Shown: piece by piece, positions 26,893 to 35,540 of the stretch
How positions within the stretch are numbered: position 1 is the first letter of the stretch
Layout of the letters: every line of letters starts with the position of its first letter
Assembly (NCBI GenBank): GCA_024641505.1
Contig: JAHECY010000001.1
Span: forward strand, 124,001-188,000
Length of the DNA: 64,000 nt
Origin: Gammaproteobacteria bacterium
Lineage (GTDB): Bacteria > Pseudomonadota > Gammaproteobacteria > SG8-11
Direction: 5' to 3'
The notes under the pieces: model-generated
Seen by the model: the letters and a program-made list of their open reading frames with translations, nothing else
Database searches by the model: none
Told to the model about the DNA's origin: nothing
Position numbers and translations under genes: made by a program

Positions 26893-27773
26893 CACGGGTA
26901 ATTCATAATGGTGTTGCCGCGCCGGTGGCCGGCAGGGTGCATGATCAAACGGCTTCCGGTACTGTTGGCAAGCAGTTGGCAATGCCCCAAGTATGGACCA
27001 TTGCCAACCAGAAGGGAGGCGTGGGCAAGACCACAACCGTTGTGACGCTTGCTGGCCTGCTTGCCCGACAGGGCAAGCGAGTGTTGATGCTTGACCTGGA
27101 TCCGCAAGGATCCCTGAGCATCTATTTTGATTACAATCCTGAAACCGTCCGTCTCGGGGTCTATGAGTTGTTTATCGCTGATCATGCGCCGGATGCCAAT
27201 GGCGTGCGCAAGCTGGTTCAAGAAACTCATTTCGATAATCTGCAATTGATTCCAGCAACCTGTTCTATGGCGACCCTGGATCGCAAGCTTGGGACCCGTA
27301 CCGGCAAGGGATTGGTGATCAAGGATTGTATTCGCGCATTCGCGGGCATGTATGATCATGTGTTGATCGATTGTTCGCCGTCGCTTGGTATTCTATTGGT
27401 CAACGCGTTAGCTGCCTGCGACCGGATTATTATTCCCGTGCAAACGGAATTTCTCGCAATCAAGGGCTTGGAGCGCATGCTGCACACGCTGACCATGATC
27501 AGCCGTTCGACTGGACGGGAATTACCCTATGTTATTTTGCCCACCATGTATGACAAACGCACCCGAGCCGCGGGCCATAGCTTGGCACAAATCAAGCAAC
27601 AATTCGGCAACAAAGTTTGGGAGCCGGTGATTCCCGTGAACACCGAATTTCGGGAAGCCAGCCGTACCGGTATTCCCCTGTCACTACGTTCACCCCAGGA
27701 TCGAGGCGTTTGTGCCTACCGTGAACTTTGTGATCATTTGTTGCTAGTGGACCGGACAATAGTGGATAAATAG
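26889..27773 (+). CDS. ParA-family ATPase of the polar chemotaxis cluster (ParC-like)
   Basis: ATPase of 294 residues related to Pseudomonas and Vibrio ParC, which brings chemotaxis arrays to the old pole. The P-loop NQKGGVGKTTTVVTLAGLLA is followed by VLMLDLDPQGS and VLIDCSPSLG. The ATGA overlap with motD gives a 31-residue N-terminal extension without similarity to the family; ATG 26982 (MPQVWTIANQKGG) would give the family-typical start. Neither has a strong ribosome site, so coupling from motD favours the longer form and homology the shorter. The next gene is its likely partner. Confidence 0.9.
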   Translation: MTRVIHNGVAAPVAGRVHDQTASGTVGKQLAMPQVWTIANQKGGVGKTTTVVTLAGLLARQGKRVLMLDLDPQGSLSIYFDYNPETVRLGVYELFIADHAPDANGVRKLVQETHFDNLQLIPATCSMATLDRKLGTRTGKGLVIKDCIRAFAGMYDHVLIDCSPSLGILLVNALAACDRIIIPVQTEFLAIKGLERMLHTLTMISRSTGRELPYVILPTMYDKRTRAAGHSLAQIKQQFGNKVWEPVIPVNTEFREASRTGIPLSLRSPQDRGVCAYRELCDHLLLVDRTIVDK

Positions 27774-27788
27774 GCGGAGACTCGAACA

Positions 27789-28295
27789 ATGATGTATACC
27801 AACGACCGGAGTGATGCGCTGCTGCTGGAATATTTTGATGAACTACTTGGGGGCGAGATTCCGGCGTCCCTTCCGGCAACGACCTCTGAGGACTATCTGA
27901 CATTTTATTGGGGGCGTCTCAAACTGGCGATTCGAAAAGAGGAATTGCGCGGTGTTTGCGAGTTTCCCGAGGATGCCGATCCGTGCATGCTCGGTGCAAT
28001 CGATTACCAGGGGGCAACGGCACGGGTCGTGGACCTCAGTAAGTTATTGCGGCCGGCGGCGGCAAGTTCCAGCCTACGGGCACCCATGGCGCCATACCGG
28101 TGTTTGGTTGTGGTGCAGGGCGGCAAATGGGCGTTGCCTTGCCATCGGATTGGTGGCATGCAGAAAATTCATCCGACGGATATTCGGCAGCGTAGCGACC
28201 GGACCTCACGAGAATGGTTACTTGGTACAAGTTTACGCGAGCAATGTGTGGTATTGGATGTGCCAGCAATAGTTGCTGGTTGTCTCGGAAAATGA
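27789..28295 (+). CDS. CheW-domain protein, ParP-like
   Basis: Protein of 168 residues with one divergent CheW-like domain (DYLTFYWGRLKLAIRKEELRGV, then MLGAIDYQGATARVVDLSKLL). It lies between the ParC-like ATPase and the canonical cheW, the position of ParP in vibrios and of PA1463-type proteins in pseudomonads. ParP links ParC to CheA and receptors through its CheW-like (AIF) domain. It lacks the strong INLRG signature of true CheW, which has IDYQG here. It is shorter than vibrio ParP, having only about 40 residues before the domain. The assignment rests on context plus the degenerate domain. Confidence 0.78.
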   Translation: MMYTNDRSDALLLEYFDELLGGEIPASLPATTSEDYLTFYWGRLKLAIRKEELRGVCEFPEDADPCMLGAIDYQGATARVVDLSKLLRPAAASSSLRAPMAPYRCLVVVQGGKWALPCHRIGGMQKIHPTDIRQRSDRTSREWLLGTSLREQCVVLDVPAIVAGCLGK

Positions 28296-28372
28296 CTGAA
28301 CAGTGGTACGTATTGTGCTGTAAAGAAGGCATAAATGAGGCTCGGCAGGGTGATTTGGCATGAGGATTTATA

Positions 28373-28852
28373 ATGGCATTTGGTGATCTGCAACGGAAGG
28401 ACGATCTGGTCTCGCGCTGGGTCACCTTTATGCTGGACAATGAGAAATATTGTATTGATGTCATGCAGGCGCAGGAAGTGTTGCATATGTCGGAAATTAC
28501 TCCTGTGCCCGGGGCACCTCCTTATGTGATTGGCATCATCAACCTGCGCGGCAACGTGGTTACCGTAATCGATACTCGTAAGCGCTTCGGGTTACCGTCC
28601 AAAGATCCAGACGAAATATCACGTATCGTAATCGTCAAGATCAGGGACTGTTATCTCGGCATGCTGGTTGATAGCGTTGCAGATGTCGTGGACTTAAGAC
28701 ACGATGAAATCGAATCTGCGCCCAATGTGGGTAACCGTGCCAGTTCTCAGTTCATTCAAGGGGTGGCAAGTTTACAGGGTGAACTGCTGATCATCATAGA
28801 TCTAGAGAAATTCGTGGTGCAGGATGAACAAAATGATTCCAGCCTGTTTTAA
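28373..28852 (+). CDS. cheW: Chemotaxis coupling protein CheW (cluster 2)
   Basis: Canonical CheW of 159 residues: WVTFMLDNEKYCIDVMQAQEVL, TPVPGAPPYVIGIINLRGNVVTVIDTRKRFG, and a complete C-terminal barrel ending in LLIIIDLEKFV. It should couple the second CheA to membrane receptors at the pole. It differs from the cluster 1 CheW over most of its length, so each array probably has its own adaptor. Confidence 0.96.
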   Translation: MAFGDLQRKDDLVSRWVTFMLDNEKYCIDVMQAQEVLHMSEITPVPGAPPYVIGIINLRGNVVTVIDTRKRFGLPSKDPDEISRIVIVKIRDCYLGMLVDSVADVVDLRHDEIESAPNVGNRASSQFIQGVASLQGELLIIIDLEKFVVQDEQNDSSLF

Positions 28853-28877
28853 CAATTGGTGAATTTGGGGGCGAAAA

Positions 28878-29279
28878 ATGCCAGAAACTAGTCTTATCCT
28901 GTCAGTAATCGGTCTGTTATTACAAGCGGTGACATTCACCGGCTTAGTACTGTTATGGCTGGTGGTACGTGACCAGAAAAGCCAGTTCGAATTGCTGGAA
29001 CGGCGTTGGCGCCATGACAGCCGCGCGCTACATACCGGCGAAGACCGGATCAGTCGGCGCATCGACGTTGCTGAGCATAAGTTGAACGCGCTTGTCGAGC
29101 AGGTGGGACAAGTCGAACTGCACACGCCTACATCGGGGACATATCAGTTTGCGCAGCATCTTGCGGGGCAGGGTGCGCCAGTGGACGCGCTGGTTGATCG
29201 GTGTGGCCTTTCCCTGGGCGAAGCTGAATTGATAACTACGATCAAGCAGATTCAGCAGAAATCTCAATTGAGCGCCTGA
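28878..29279 (+). CDS. DUF2802 family protein
   Basis: Protein of 133 residues that follows cheW in many pseudomonad-type motility loci (the PA1465 position). An N-terminal membrane helix (LILSVIGLLLQAVTFTGLVLLWLVV) is followed by a charged, probably coiled segment and the conserved C-terminal part AQHLAGQGAPVDALVDRCGLSLGEAELI, which has a helix-turn-helix look. The function is unknown. Steady linkage to cheW suggests a role in the polar array or flagellum. Confidence 0.85.
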   Translation: MPETSLILSVIGLLLQAVTFTGLVLLWLVVRDQKSQFELLERRWRHDSRALHTGEDRISRRIDVAEHKLNALVEQVGQVELHTPTSGTYQFAQHLAGQGAPVDALVDRCGLSLGEAELITTIKQIQQKSQLSA

Positions 29280-29304
29280 TTTCGCGTTCATTACCTGCAG
29301 TAAC

Positions 29305-29338
29305 GCCAATACCTGCCGATAACCAGTCGGGTATTGGC
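29305..29338. repeat. Nine-base inverted repeat after the DUF2802 gene
   Basis: GCCAATACC and GGTATTGGC form a perfect 9-base stem around a 16-base loop, just after the DUF2802 stop. No T-run follows. It may be a weak terminator or processing site at the end of the chemotaxis operon. It overlaps a possible TTG start of the next frame, which argues for the later ATG there. Confidence 0.5.
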
Positions 29339-29366
29339 CAACTTTGCTGGTGTGATCAGTAAGCAA

Positions 29367-30350
29367 ATGAAATCAGGCATAAGTAAGCATTTGTTGTGGT
29401 ACACCCGACGTGGTGCAGTAATTCGCGGTCCATTCCCCCCCGGTCAGATTCGTCGCTATTTGTTACTAGGGCGTATCATCGCCACTGATGAGATCAGCAC
29501 CGACCAGATTAACTGGTGCCAGGCTCGGGACCATGAAGATGTTTTTCCGGAAGAACTGAAAGCTGATTTAAGCGATCCTGCGGCACGCGAGAGACTGCGT
29601 CTGGCGCGGGTTCGCGAAGATGAGCGTATCCGTGATCGCCGTCTGGAACCGCGCTATGAAGTCAGCCAGGAAGAGGAGGTGCCGCAGCGCTCTGGTGTTG
29701 ACCGGCGAAAGATTGAAGATGTGCTGACGTTGAGCAGCAGGCAGCAGCGCAGGAGGATTGCTCTGCACGACGCTCCAGTCAAGCAACGTACGCGTATCCT
29801 TGCGCTGGGCGTGACCGGAATTTTTATCTGCGTGCTGCTGATCTCAATACTGTTGACCCCGGAATCGGAACCCTTTGGGTTTCAATGTCTGCAATCACCG
29901 GTGCCAGGCGTCAATTGGTCAAATTGTAAAAAAACCACCATGGCGTTGCGCGGTCTGGATCTGAGGCGAGCGCAGATGAACAGCACCCATTTTGACGACA
30001 GCGATTTGAGTAATACGGATTTTAGCTACAGCGCGATGGAATACGCCGATTTCACACGCGTGACAATGGCGCACGCGCGCTTTGAACATGTGCAGCTCAA
30101 AGGCGCGGTATTCCGCAGTACGAGCTTGCGGGATACCAGTATGCAATCAGCTCAATTGACATACGCGTCGTTTCAGGATGCGACGCTCAGCAATGTCAAT
30201 CTGGAAAATGCGGACTTGTCGAACGCCGATTTTAAAGGCGCTGTACTGTCTGAGGTAAATTTCAACGGTGCTAAACTTGTGAATGCAATCTGGATCGATG
30301 GCCGTCATTGCGGCGCGAAATCCATCGGCATGTGCGTACCGGTACCCTAG
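29367..30350 (+). CDS. GYF_2-like and pentapeptide-repeat membrane protein
   Basis: Protein of 327 residues in three parts. The N-terminal 55 residues (LLWYTRRGAVIRGPFPPGQI, then INWCQARDHEDVF) look like a GYF_2/DUF4339 domain. A charged linker and one membrane helix (LALGVTGIFICVLLISILL) follow. The last 115 residues are pentapeptide repeats of A(D/N)LSN type (for example LSNTDF, MEYADF, LENADLSNADFKGA) that would fold as a right-handed quadrilateral helix outside the cytoplasm. ATG 29367 is chosen over GTG 29352 and TTG 29334. It is the last + strand gene of the motility locus, but no motility role is known for this layout. Confidence 0.8.
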   Translation: MKSGISKHLLWYTRRGAVIRGPFPPGQIRRYLLLGRIIATDEISTDQINWCQARDHEDVFPEELKADLSDPAARERLRLARVREDERIRDRRLEPRYEVSQEEEVPQRSGVDRRKIEDVLTLSSRQQRRRIALHDAPVKQRTRILALGVTGIFICVLLISILLTPESEPFGFQCLQSPVPGVNWSNCKKTTMALRGLDLRRAQMNSTHFDDSDLSNTDFSYSAMEYADFTRVTMAHARFEHVQLKGAVFRSTSLRDTSMQSAQLTYASFQDATLSNVNLENADLSNADFKGAVLSEVNFNGAKLVNAIWIDGRHCGAKSIGMCVPVP

Positions 30351-30357
30351 AGGACGA

Positions 30358-30945
30358 TCACCGGCCTTTTTCTTCAATGTAGATAGTGGTGTAGCGCGAC
30401 ACACGGAATGTGTCTGACCAATAGTCGGCACGCAAGCCTGTCTTTATCTTCAGTTGATGCCAGAAATCTTCTGGCCTCGATAAAGTATCCCACACGCTGG
30501 GCAGGAAAGTGCCACGCTGTCGGCCGCACTCCAGGATCAGTCCATCTATGCCCGGACGCAACTGCTTTATCAGATCGGATTCGGAAGTGAATACCAGTGG
30601 GATTGCCGGCGCCAGCACGGATACACTTATCGACACGAGCCCCAACTCGTCAGGAGTCAATGGGTCGAAGCGTGGATCTAGAAAAGCGGCGCGGTAGGCA
30701 TTGTCGCTGACTTCCTGAGCCAATGCCATGCGTGCTTCCAGACTGCCGATGCAGCCGCGTAACTGACCGGACATTTGTAATGTCACAAAGCAGGCGCGCG
30801 GCTCACGCAACGCCGGTGTGCAGGAGGGCAACGGTACCGGCAAGCTGACATTATGCGTAAAACCATGAGTGATGGAGTGTCGTGCGATATCCAGCAGACG
30901 GTCACTTTCCTCCGCGCTGTATACCTTTTCACTATTGGATGACAT
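30358..30945 (-). CDS. AmmeMemoRadiSam system protein A (AMMECR1 domain)
   Basis: AMMECR1-fold protein of 195 residues with the family hallmarks ACFVTLQMSGQLRGCIGSLEA, DPRFDPLTPDELGLVSISVSVL and FLPSVW. In the genome-defined AmmeMemoRadiSam system it accompanies a Memo-like protein and a radical SAM enzyme (AmrS); its biochemical role is unsettled. It overlaps the Memo-like gene upstream, so the two are co-translated. No radical SAM gene is next to them here. Confidence 0.9.
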   Translation of the reverse strand: MSSNSEKVYSAEESDRLLDIARHSITHGFTHNVSLPVPLPSCTPALREPRACFVTLQMSGQLRGCIGSLEARMALAQEVSDNAYRAAFLDPRFDPLTPDELGLVSISVSVLAPAIPLVFTSESDLIKQLRPGIDGLILECGRQRGTFLPSVWDTLSRPEDFWHQLKIKTGLRADYWSDTFRVSRYTTIYIEEKGR

Positions 30946-31717
30946 AGGCACCGTAACCTACCACCTGATCGCGCGTACCGGCGGTATCGCCGGAATTGCG
31001 CAAATCCAGCATCTTGCAGTGCAGCGCTTTTTTCTTTGCCAGACGTAATAGACCACTGATTGGATTACGACCGCAGGCATCATCGTAGCCAATATCCTGG
31101 TAACGTAGATTTTCTATGGCGCGGGATGTGGCGCGGTCTTTGTTACGTGCAGTGTCATAATCATGATAGTGGCTCAAATCGGAGCTGATAACGATCAGGG
31201 TTTCCTGGCCGTTCCACACGAAATCCAGCAAGCCGCTGACCTCGTCGGCGGTGCTGTCACCCACTACCAGTGGTAAGAGATCGAATGCCTGAGGTAAAGC
31301 CATCTGCAGAAAAGGCAGATGTACTTCCAGGCTATGTTCCAGCTGATGCGCCTGGTCCAGACAGGTTACCATGCCGTGGTTGATCAGGGTCCGCACCAGC
31401 TCCTGATCAATGGTTACATTGCCAAGTGGTGTTGCGAATGCCGATGCCGAACTGGCGGCGATGCCGATTAGAGGAATGCGATGCGATGGCCCCAGCAATA
31501 CCACACGCCGAATTTCCGTCCGTTGACGCAGCAGGACATAGGCGCTTGCCGCCACCGGACCGGAATACATGTAGCCGGCGTGCGGCACAATCAGCGCCTT
31601 GGGAACATCGCCACTGTCGATCGCCTGATCAAGCATGGATTGCACAGTATTGCGCAGGATCTCCGGGTCTTCCGGGTAGAACATGCCTGCAACTGCGGGT
31701 AGTCTGGTTGTGGCCAT
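30932..31717 (-). CDS. AmmeMemoRadiSam system protein B (Memo-like)
   Basis: Memo-family protein of 261 residues, similar in fold to class III ring-opening dioxygenases. It begins TRLPAVAGMFYPEDPEIL and contains the metal-site motifs VPHAGYMYSGPVAA and HSLEVHLPFLQ and the SSDLSHYHDYDTA stretch. The start at ATG 31717 (AAGGGA upstream) replaces a 30-residue N-terminal run without family similarity. The reaction is unknown in bacteria. It is transcribed with protein A and lies just downstream of acs. Confidence 0.9.
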   Translation of the reverse strand: MATTRLPAVAGMFYPEDPEILRNTVQSMLDQAIDSGDVPKALIVPHAGYMYSGPVAASAYVLLRQRTEIRRVVLLGPSHRIPLIGIAASSASAFATPLGNVTIDQELVRTLINHGMVTCLDQAHQLEHSLEVHLPFLQMALPQAFDLLPLVVGDSTADEVSGLLDFVWNGQETLIVISSDLSHYHDYDTARNKDRATSRAIENLRYQDIGYDDACGRNPISGLLRLAKKKALHCKMLDLRNSGDTAGTRDQVVGYGAYVIQ

Positions 31718-31817
31718 GGTCGTATTTCCCTTGAAGCGGCGCACCGGACACCGACCAGCGCGGGCATGGTGATTGATTGTTGCTGTGCTTGCGATCAGAT
31801 TACCCAATAACGCTGGC

Positions 31818-33755
31818 TTAAGGCTGCTGCCGGTTTTTGATCAGGTTCTCCACTACCGACGGATCCGCGAGCGTGGAAGTGTCACCCAGACTGTCAAGCT
31901 CGTTGGCGGCGATTTTTCGCAAGATACGTCGCATGATTTTCCCGGAGCGGGTTTTCGGCAGCGCTGGCGCCCACTGGATGACGTCCGGTTTTGCGATAGC
32001 GCCGATTTCCTTGCGTACCAAGTCGATCAATTGTTTACGTAATTCGTCCGTGGCGGTGATGCCGGCCATCGGCGTTACGTAAGCGTAGATACCCTGTCCT
32101 TTGATGTCATGGGGAAAGCCAACAACTGCGGCTTCCGCTACGGCTTCATGCAATACCAATGCGCTTTCCACCTCCGCGGTACCCAAGCGATGTCCTGAAA
32201 CATTGAGCACATCATCGACACGGCCGGTGATCCAATAGTAGCCGTCCTTGTCCCGGCGGGCACCATCACCGGAGAAATAGTTTCCGGGAAACATCTTGAA
32301 ATAGGTGTCATAAAAACGCTGTTGGTCACCATACACGGTACGCATCTGGCCCGGCCAGGGCCGGGTGATCACCAGATTACCGGCCGCTTCGCCTTCAAGT
32401 ATCTTGCCTTGATCATCCACCAATGCCGGTACCACTCCGAAAAATGGCCGGGTTGCGGAACCTGGTTTCAGTGCGGTGCAACCGGGCAGAGGAGTTATGA
32501 GGATACCGCCGGTTTCCGTTTGCCACCAGGTGTCGACGATAGGGCAGCGGCCTTCGCCCACCACTTTGTGATACCACTCCCAGGCTTCCGGATTGATCGG
32601 TTCGCCGACACTGCCCAGCAGGCGCAGACTTTGTCGCGAGGTCGCTGTTACGGGTGCGTCGCCCTCACGCATCAAGGCGCGAATTGCGGTGGGTGCGGTA
32701 TAGAAAATATTGACCGCGTGCTTATCGATAACTTGCCAGAAACGCGAGGCATCTGGGTATGTGGGTATGCCTTCGAACATAAGAGTAATTGCGCCATTGG
32801 CCAGCGGGCCGTAGACGATGTAGGTATGACCGGTGATCCAACCGACGTCGGCGGTGCACCAGTACACATCACCATCCTGATAGTTAAAAATATATTTATG
32901 CGTGATGGCGGCAAACAGCAGATAACCACCGGTAGTGTGCAACACTCCCTTGGGTTTACCGGTTGAACCCGACGTGTAGAGAATAAACAGTGGGTCTTCC
33001 GCGTCCATTTGTTCCGGCGGGCAGTCAGTGGCGGCGTCGCGGGTGAGCTCGTGATACCAGACATCGCGCTTGGCATGCCAGTTGATTTTGCCACCGGTAC
33101 GTTTGACCACCACCACGGTATGTACATTGGGACATGCCGCCAGAGCTTGATCGGTATTGGCTTTGAGGGGCACGGTTTTCCTGCCGCGCAGGCCTTCGTC
33201 GGCGGTTATCACCGCTTGACAGTCGGAGTCCAGTATTCGATCTTTGAGTGATTCCGGTGAGAAACCGCCGAACACAACGGAATGTACGGCGCCAATGCGC
33301 GTGCAGGCGAGCATGGCTACCGCCGCTTCCGGGATCATGGGCATATAGATGCACACGCGATCCCCTTTCTTTATGCCTCTGGACTTAAGGCTGTTGGCGA
33401 ATTTACAGACGGCCTCGTGTAATTGCCGATAAGTGATTTTGTTTTGTTCCTTTGGATCATCGCCTTCCCAGATGATCGCAGTCTGGTCGCCTCGCTTGGC
33501 CAAGTGGCGATCCAGACAGTTATAACTGACATTGAGCTTGCCGCCTTGAAACCATTTGATCGAGGCTTTGTTGTAGTCCCACTCAAGCACCCGGTTCCAT
33601 GGTTGCGACCAGTCTAGAAAGACGTTGGCCTGTTCCGACCAGAAAGCCTCAGGTTCGCTCACGGAACGTTGATACATCTCCTGATATTGTTGTTCTGAGA
33701 TCAAGGCATGTGCGGCGAAATTGGCGGGGACATCATAAATTTTCTCATCGGACAT
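31818..33755 (-). CDS. acs: Acetyl-coenzyme A synthetase
   Basis: AMP-forming acetate-CoA ligase of 645 residues that turns acetate, ATP and CoA into acetyl-CoA. The adenylation motif [11 protein letters not shown], the WWQTETGG motif and the C-terminal [11 protein letters not shown], whose Lys is the usual regulatory acetylation site, are all present. ATG 33755 ([10 protein letters not shown]) has GAGAGG upstream; the frame runs 26 codons further but without similarity. Length is typical of Acs. Confidence 0.97.
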   Translation of the reverse strand: MSDEKIYDVPANFAAHALISEQQYQEMYQRSVSEPEAFWSEQANVFLDWSQPWNRVLEWDYNKASIKWFQGGKLNVSYNCLDRHLAKRGDQTAIIWEGDDPKEQNKITYRQLHEAVCKFANSLKSRGIKKGDRVCIYMPMIPEAAVAMLACTRIGAVHSVVFGGFSPESLKDRILDSDCQAVITADEGLRGRKTVPLKANTDQALAACPNVHTVVVVKRTGGKINWHAKRDVWYHELTRDAATDCPPEQMDAEDPLFILYTSGSTGKPKGVLHTTGGYLLFAAITHKYIFNYQDGDVYWCTADVGWITGHTYIVYGPLANGAITLMFEGIPTYPDASRFWQVIDKHAVNIFYTAPTAIRALMREGDAPVTATSRQSLRLLGSVGEPINPEAWEWYHKVVGEGRCPIVDTWWQTETGGILITPLPGCTALKPGSATRPFFGVVPALVDDQGKILEGEAAGNLVITRPWPGQMRTVYGDQQRFYDTYFKMFPGNYFSGDGARRDKDGYYWITGRVDDVLNVSGHRLGTAEVESALVLHEAVAEAAVVGFPHDIKGQGIYAYVTPMAGITATDELRKQLIDLVRKEIGAIAKPDVIQWAPALPKTRSGKIMRRILRKIAANELDSLGDTSTLADPSVVENLIKNRQQP

Positions 33756-33895
33756 GAAGTTACCTCTCAATATAGTTATTCTGGTAACAGTGTTCTGAGC
33801 TTGTTCGCGCAGACACCGTGATGTTGCTCTCACTATAGAATATTTTTTGTATTAAGGGTACGGAGTCCCCACTTAAAGGCAAGGGTTTGGCGAAT

Positions 33896-34798
33896 TCACG
33901 CGTGGTTACTGGTGACTTCCATGAGGTGGGTAAGCTTGCCCGGGTCCCAGGTAGTGACCGCCCAGGCGAGAATTTCTTCAGCACTGCCATAACGCAGGTG
34001 CGGATCAGGATTTTGACCCATCAATTGCAGGGCTGACAACAGTGTCGGGACGGGATTGTTGATCGGAATCGGGGGTGCCAGATTCTGTTTGCTGAGTTTT
34101 TGGCCAGCGGTGTTCACTACCAGCGGTAAGTGCAAATAACCGGGTGTTGGATAGGTCAGCAGCTGCTGCAAGTGGATTTGCATGGGGGTGCAACTTAGTA
34201 GATCCGCACCGCGTACCACTTCAGTAACTTCCTGTTCCGCGTCATCGACAACAACCGCTAACTGATAGGCAAATTGACCATCGGCGCGCTGGATCACGAA
34301 ATCGCCGATGTCCTGTTCGAGATTCCAGGTACATGCACCTTGCACGCGATCGATCATGGAAATTTCAGTGGATTCAGTTGTTATGCGTAAAGCGACAGGT
34401 TTGGCACCGTGATGTTCCCGGCGACGGCAGGTGCCTGGATAAATCGGGCCACTCGGGCCAGCCTGGGCGATGTCGGCGATTTCCCGGCGAGTACAGCTAC
34501 AGGCGTAGACGATACCCAGTGATTGCAGGTGATTGAGCGCTTCTTGGTAAGCTGCACCACGCCGGCTTTGATAGATCACCGTATGATCCCAATACAACGC
34601 GTAATTTTCGAGAGTGCGCAGAATAGCGTCACTCGCGCCTGTTACGGTCCGTTGCAGGTCAAGATCTTCCATGCGCACCAACCACTGCCCAGATTGGTTT
34701 CGTGCCTGGCAATAGCTGCCAACAGCGGCGACCAGAGAACCTAAGTGCAGCGGTCCGGTTGGTGAGGGAGCGAAGCGTCCGCAACAGTGTTTGTGCAT
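33896..34798 (-). CDS. gluQ: Glutamyl-Q tRNA(Asp) synthetase
   Basis: Shortened glutamyl-tRNA synthetase paralogue (300 residues) that attaches glutamate to queuosine in tRNA(Asp). The class I signature FAPSPTGPLHLGSL (HIGH-like), a zinc-site region with CSC and TCR, and a KMSKS-like GQKLSKQN are visible; the anticodon-binding half of a true GltX is absent. ATG 34798 is used; a GTG two codons up is possible. It follows dksA on the same strand, a linkage conserved across gammaproteobacteria. Confidence 0.96.
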   Translation of the reverse strand: MHKHCCGRFAPSPTGPLHLGSLVAAVGSYCQARNQSGQWLVRMEDLDLQRTVTGASDAILRTLENYALYWDHTVIYQSRRGAAYQEALNHLQSLGIVYACSCTRREIADIAQAGPSGPIYPGTCRRREHHGAKPVALRITTESTEISMIDRVQGACTWNLEQDIGDFVIQRADGQFAYQLAVVVDDAEQEVTEVVRGADLLSCTPMQIHLQQLLTYPTPGYLHLPLVVNTAGQKLSKQNLAPPIPINNPVPTLLSALQLMGQNPDPHLRYGSAEEILAWAVTTWDPGKLTHLMEVTSNHA

Positions 34799-34874
34799 TG
34801 GCACGAAGCGGTCCGGCTGCCGATACTCTTGATCTTTATTTTCGAAGAGTCAGTTACCGAGTCTCTGGCATTTA

Positions 34875-35312
34875 TTAACCCTTAAGTTGCTTTTCCTTGA
34901 TTTCTTCCAATTCTTTGCAGTCAATGCATTGGCTGGCGGTAGGGCGGGCTTCCAAACGGCGTATGCCGATTTCTACACCGCAGATTGTGCAGTAACCATA
35001 ATCACCCTTGCCGAGATTTTCCAGGGATTCTTCGATTTTCTTGATCAGCTTGCGTTCGCGGTCACGGGTCCGCAGTTCGAGAGTAAAATCCGATTCCTGA
35101 GACGCCCGGTCATTGGGGTCGGGAAACGAATTGGCTTCGTCCTGAAGGTGATGCACGGTTTCATCTACCTTTTCCATCAGTTCCTTCTTCCAGCCGTTCA
35201 GAATCTGGCGAAAATGGGCTACCTGATCTTCATTCATGTACTCCTCACCTTTCTTTTCTTTGTAAGGAGTAAAACCAGTGTACTCAACGCTGGCTGATGA
35301 TTTTTTGGCCAT
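34875..35312 (-). CDS. dksA: RNA polymerase-binding transcription factor DksA
   Basis: DksA (145 residues) enters the RNA polymerase secondary channel and, with ppGpp, adjusts rRNA and amino-acid promoters in the stringent response. The coiled-coil tip has FPDPNDRASQESDF with the key acidic residues, and the C4 zinc finger is CTICGVEIGIRRL with CIDC. The N-terminal YTPYKEKKGEEYM-like region (here FTPYKEKKGEEYM) is typical. An AT-rich stretch upstream probably holds its promoter. Confidence 0.98.
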   Translation of the reverse strand: MAKKSSASVEYTGFTPYKEKKGEEYMNEDQVAHFRQILNGWKKELMEKVDETVHHLQDEANSFPDPNDRASQESDFTLELRTRDRERKLIKKIEESLENLGKGDYGYCTICGVEIGIRRLEARPTASQCIDCKELEEIKEKQLKG

Positions 35313-35540
35313 ATTAACGATCTCCCATCATCGGATTCTTAAAAACAAGCGCGCATTCATACCAGAAATACCTATGCTGTGCAATAATCGACGCTACTGG
35401 CTGTACGGCGAAGAATATAATTATCTATATTATCATAAAGTTATAAATTATCCTCTGTATAAATAATGATAAGTTGGCGGGTTCGTGAGGCACTTGTGAC
35501 GACCCTACAAACCCAAAACCAAATCCATGTGAGGAATAAA
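35313..35540. promoter_or_regulatory. Divergent region between dksA and the HAD gene
   Basis: About 230 bases between the two outward-facing genes. The middle (roughly 35410-35470) is strongly AT-rich with several TATAAT-like hexamers on both strands, consistent with back-to-back promoters, but no single -35/-10 pair stands out. An ATG at 35466 starts a longer version of the HAD frame with no family similarity in the extra 25 residues. Confidence 0.4.

Noticed and set aside
26322-27359. 345-codon - strand frame
   Set aside because: Lies fully opposite motD and the ParC-like gene, both certain; composition looks like a shadow frame.
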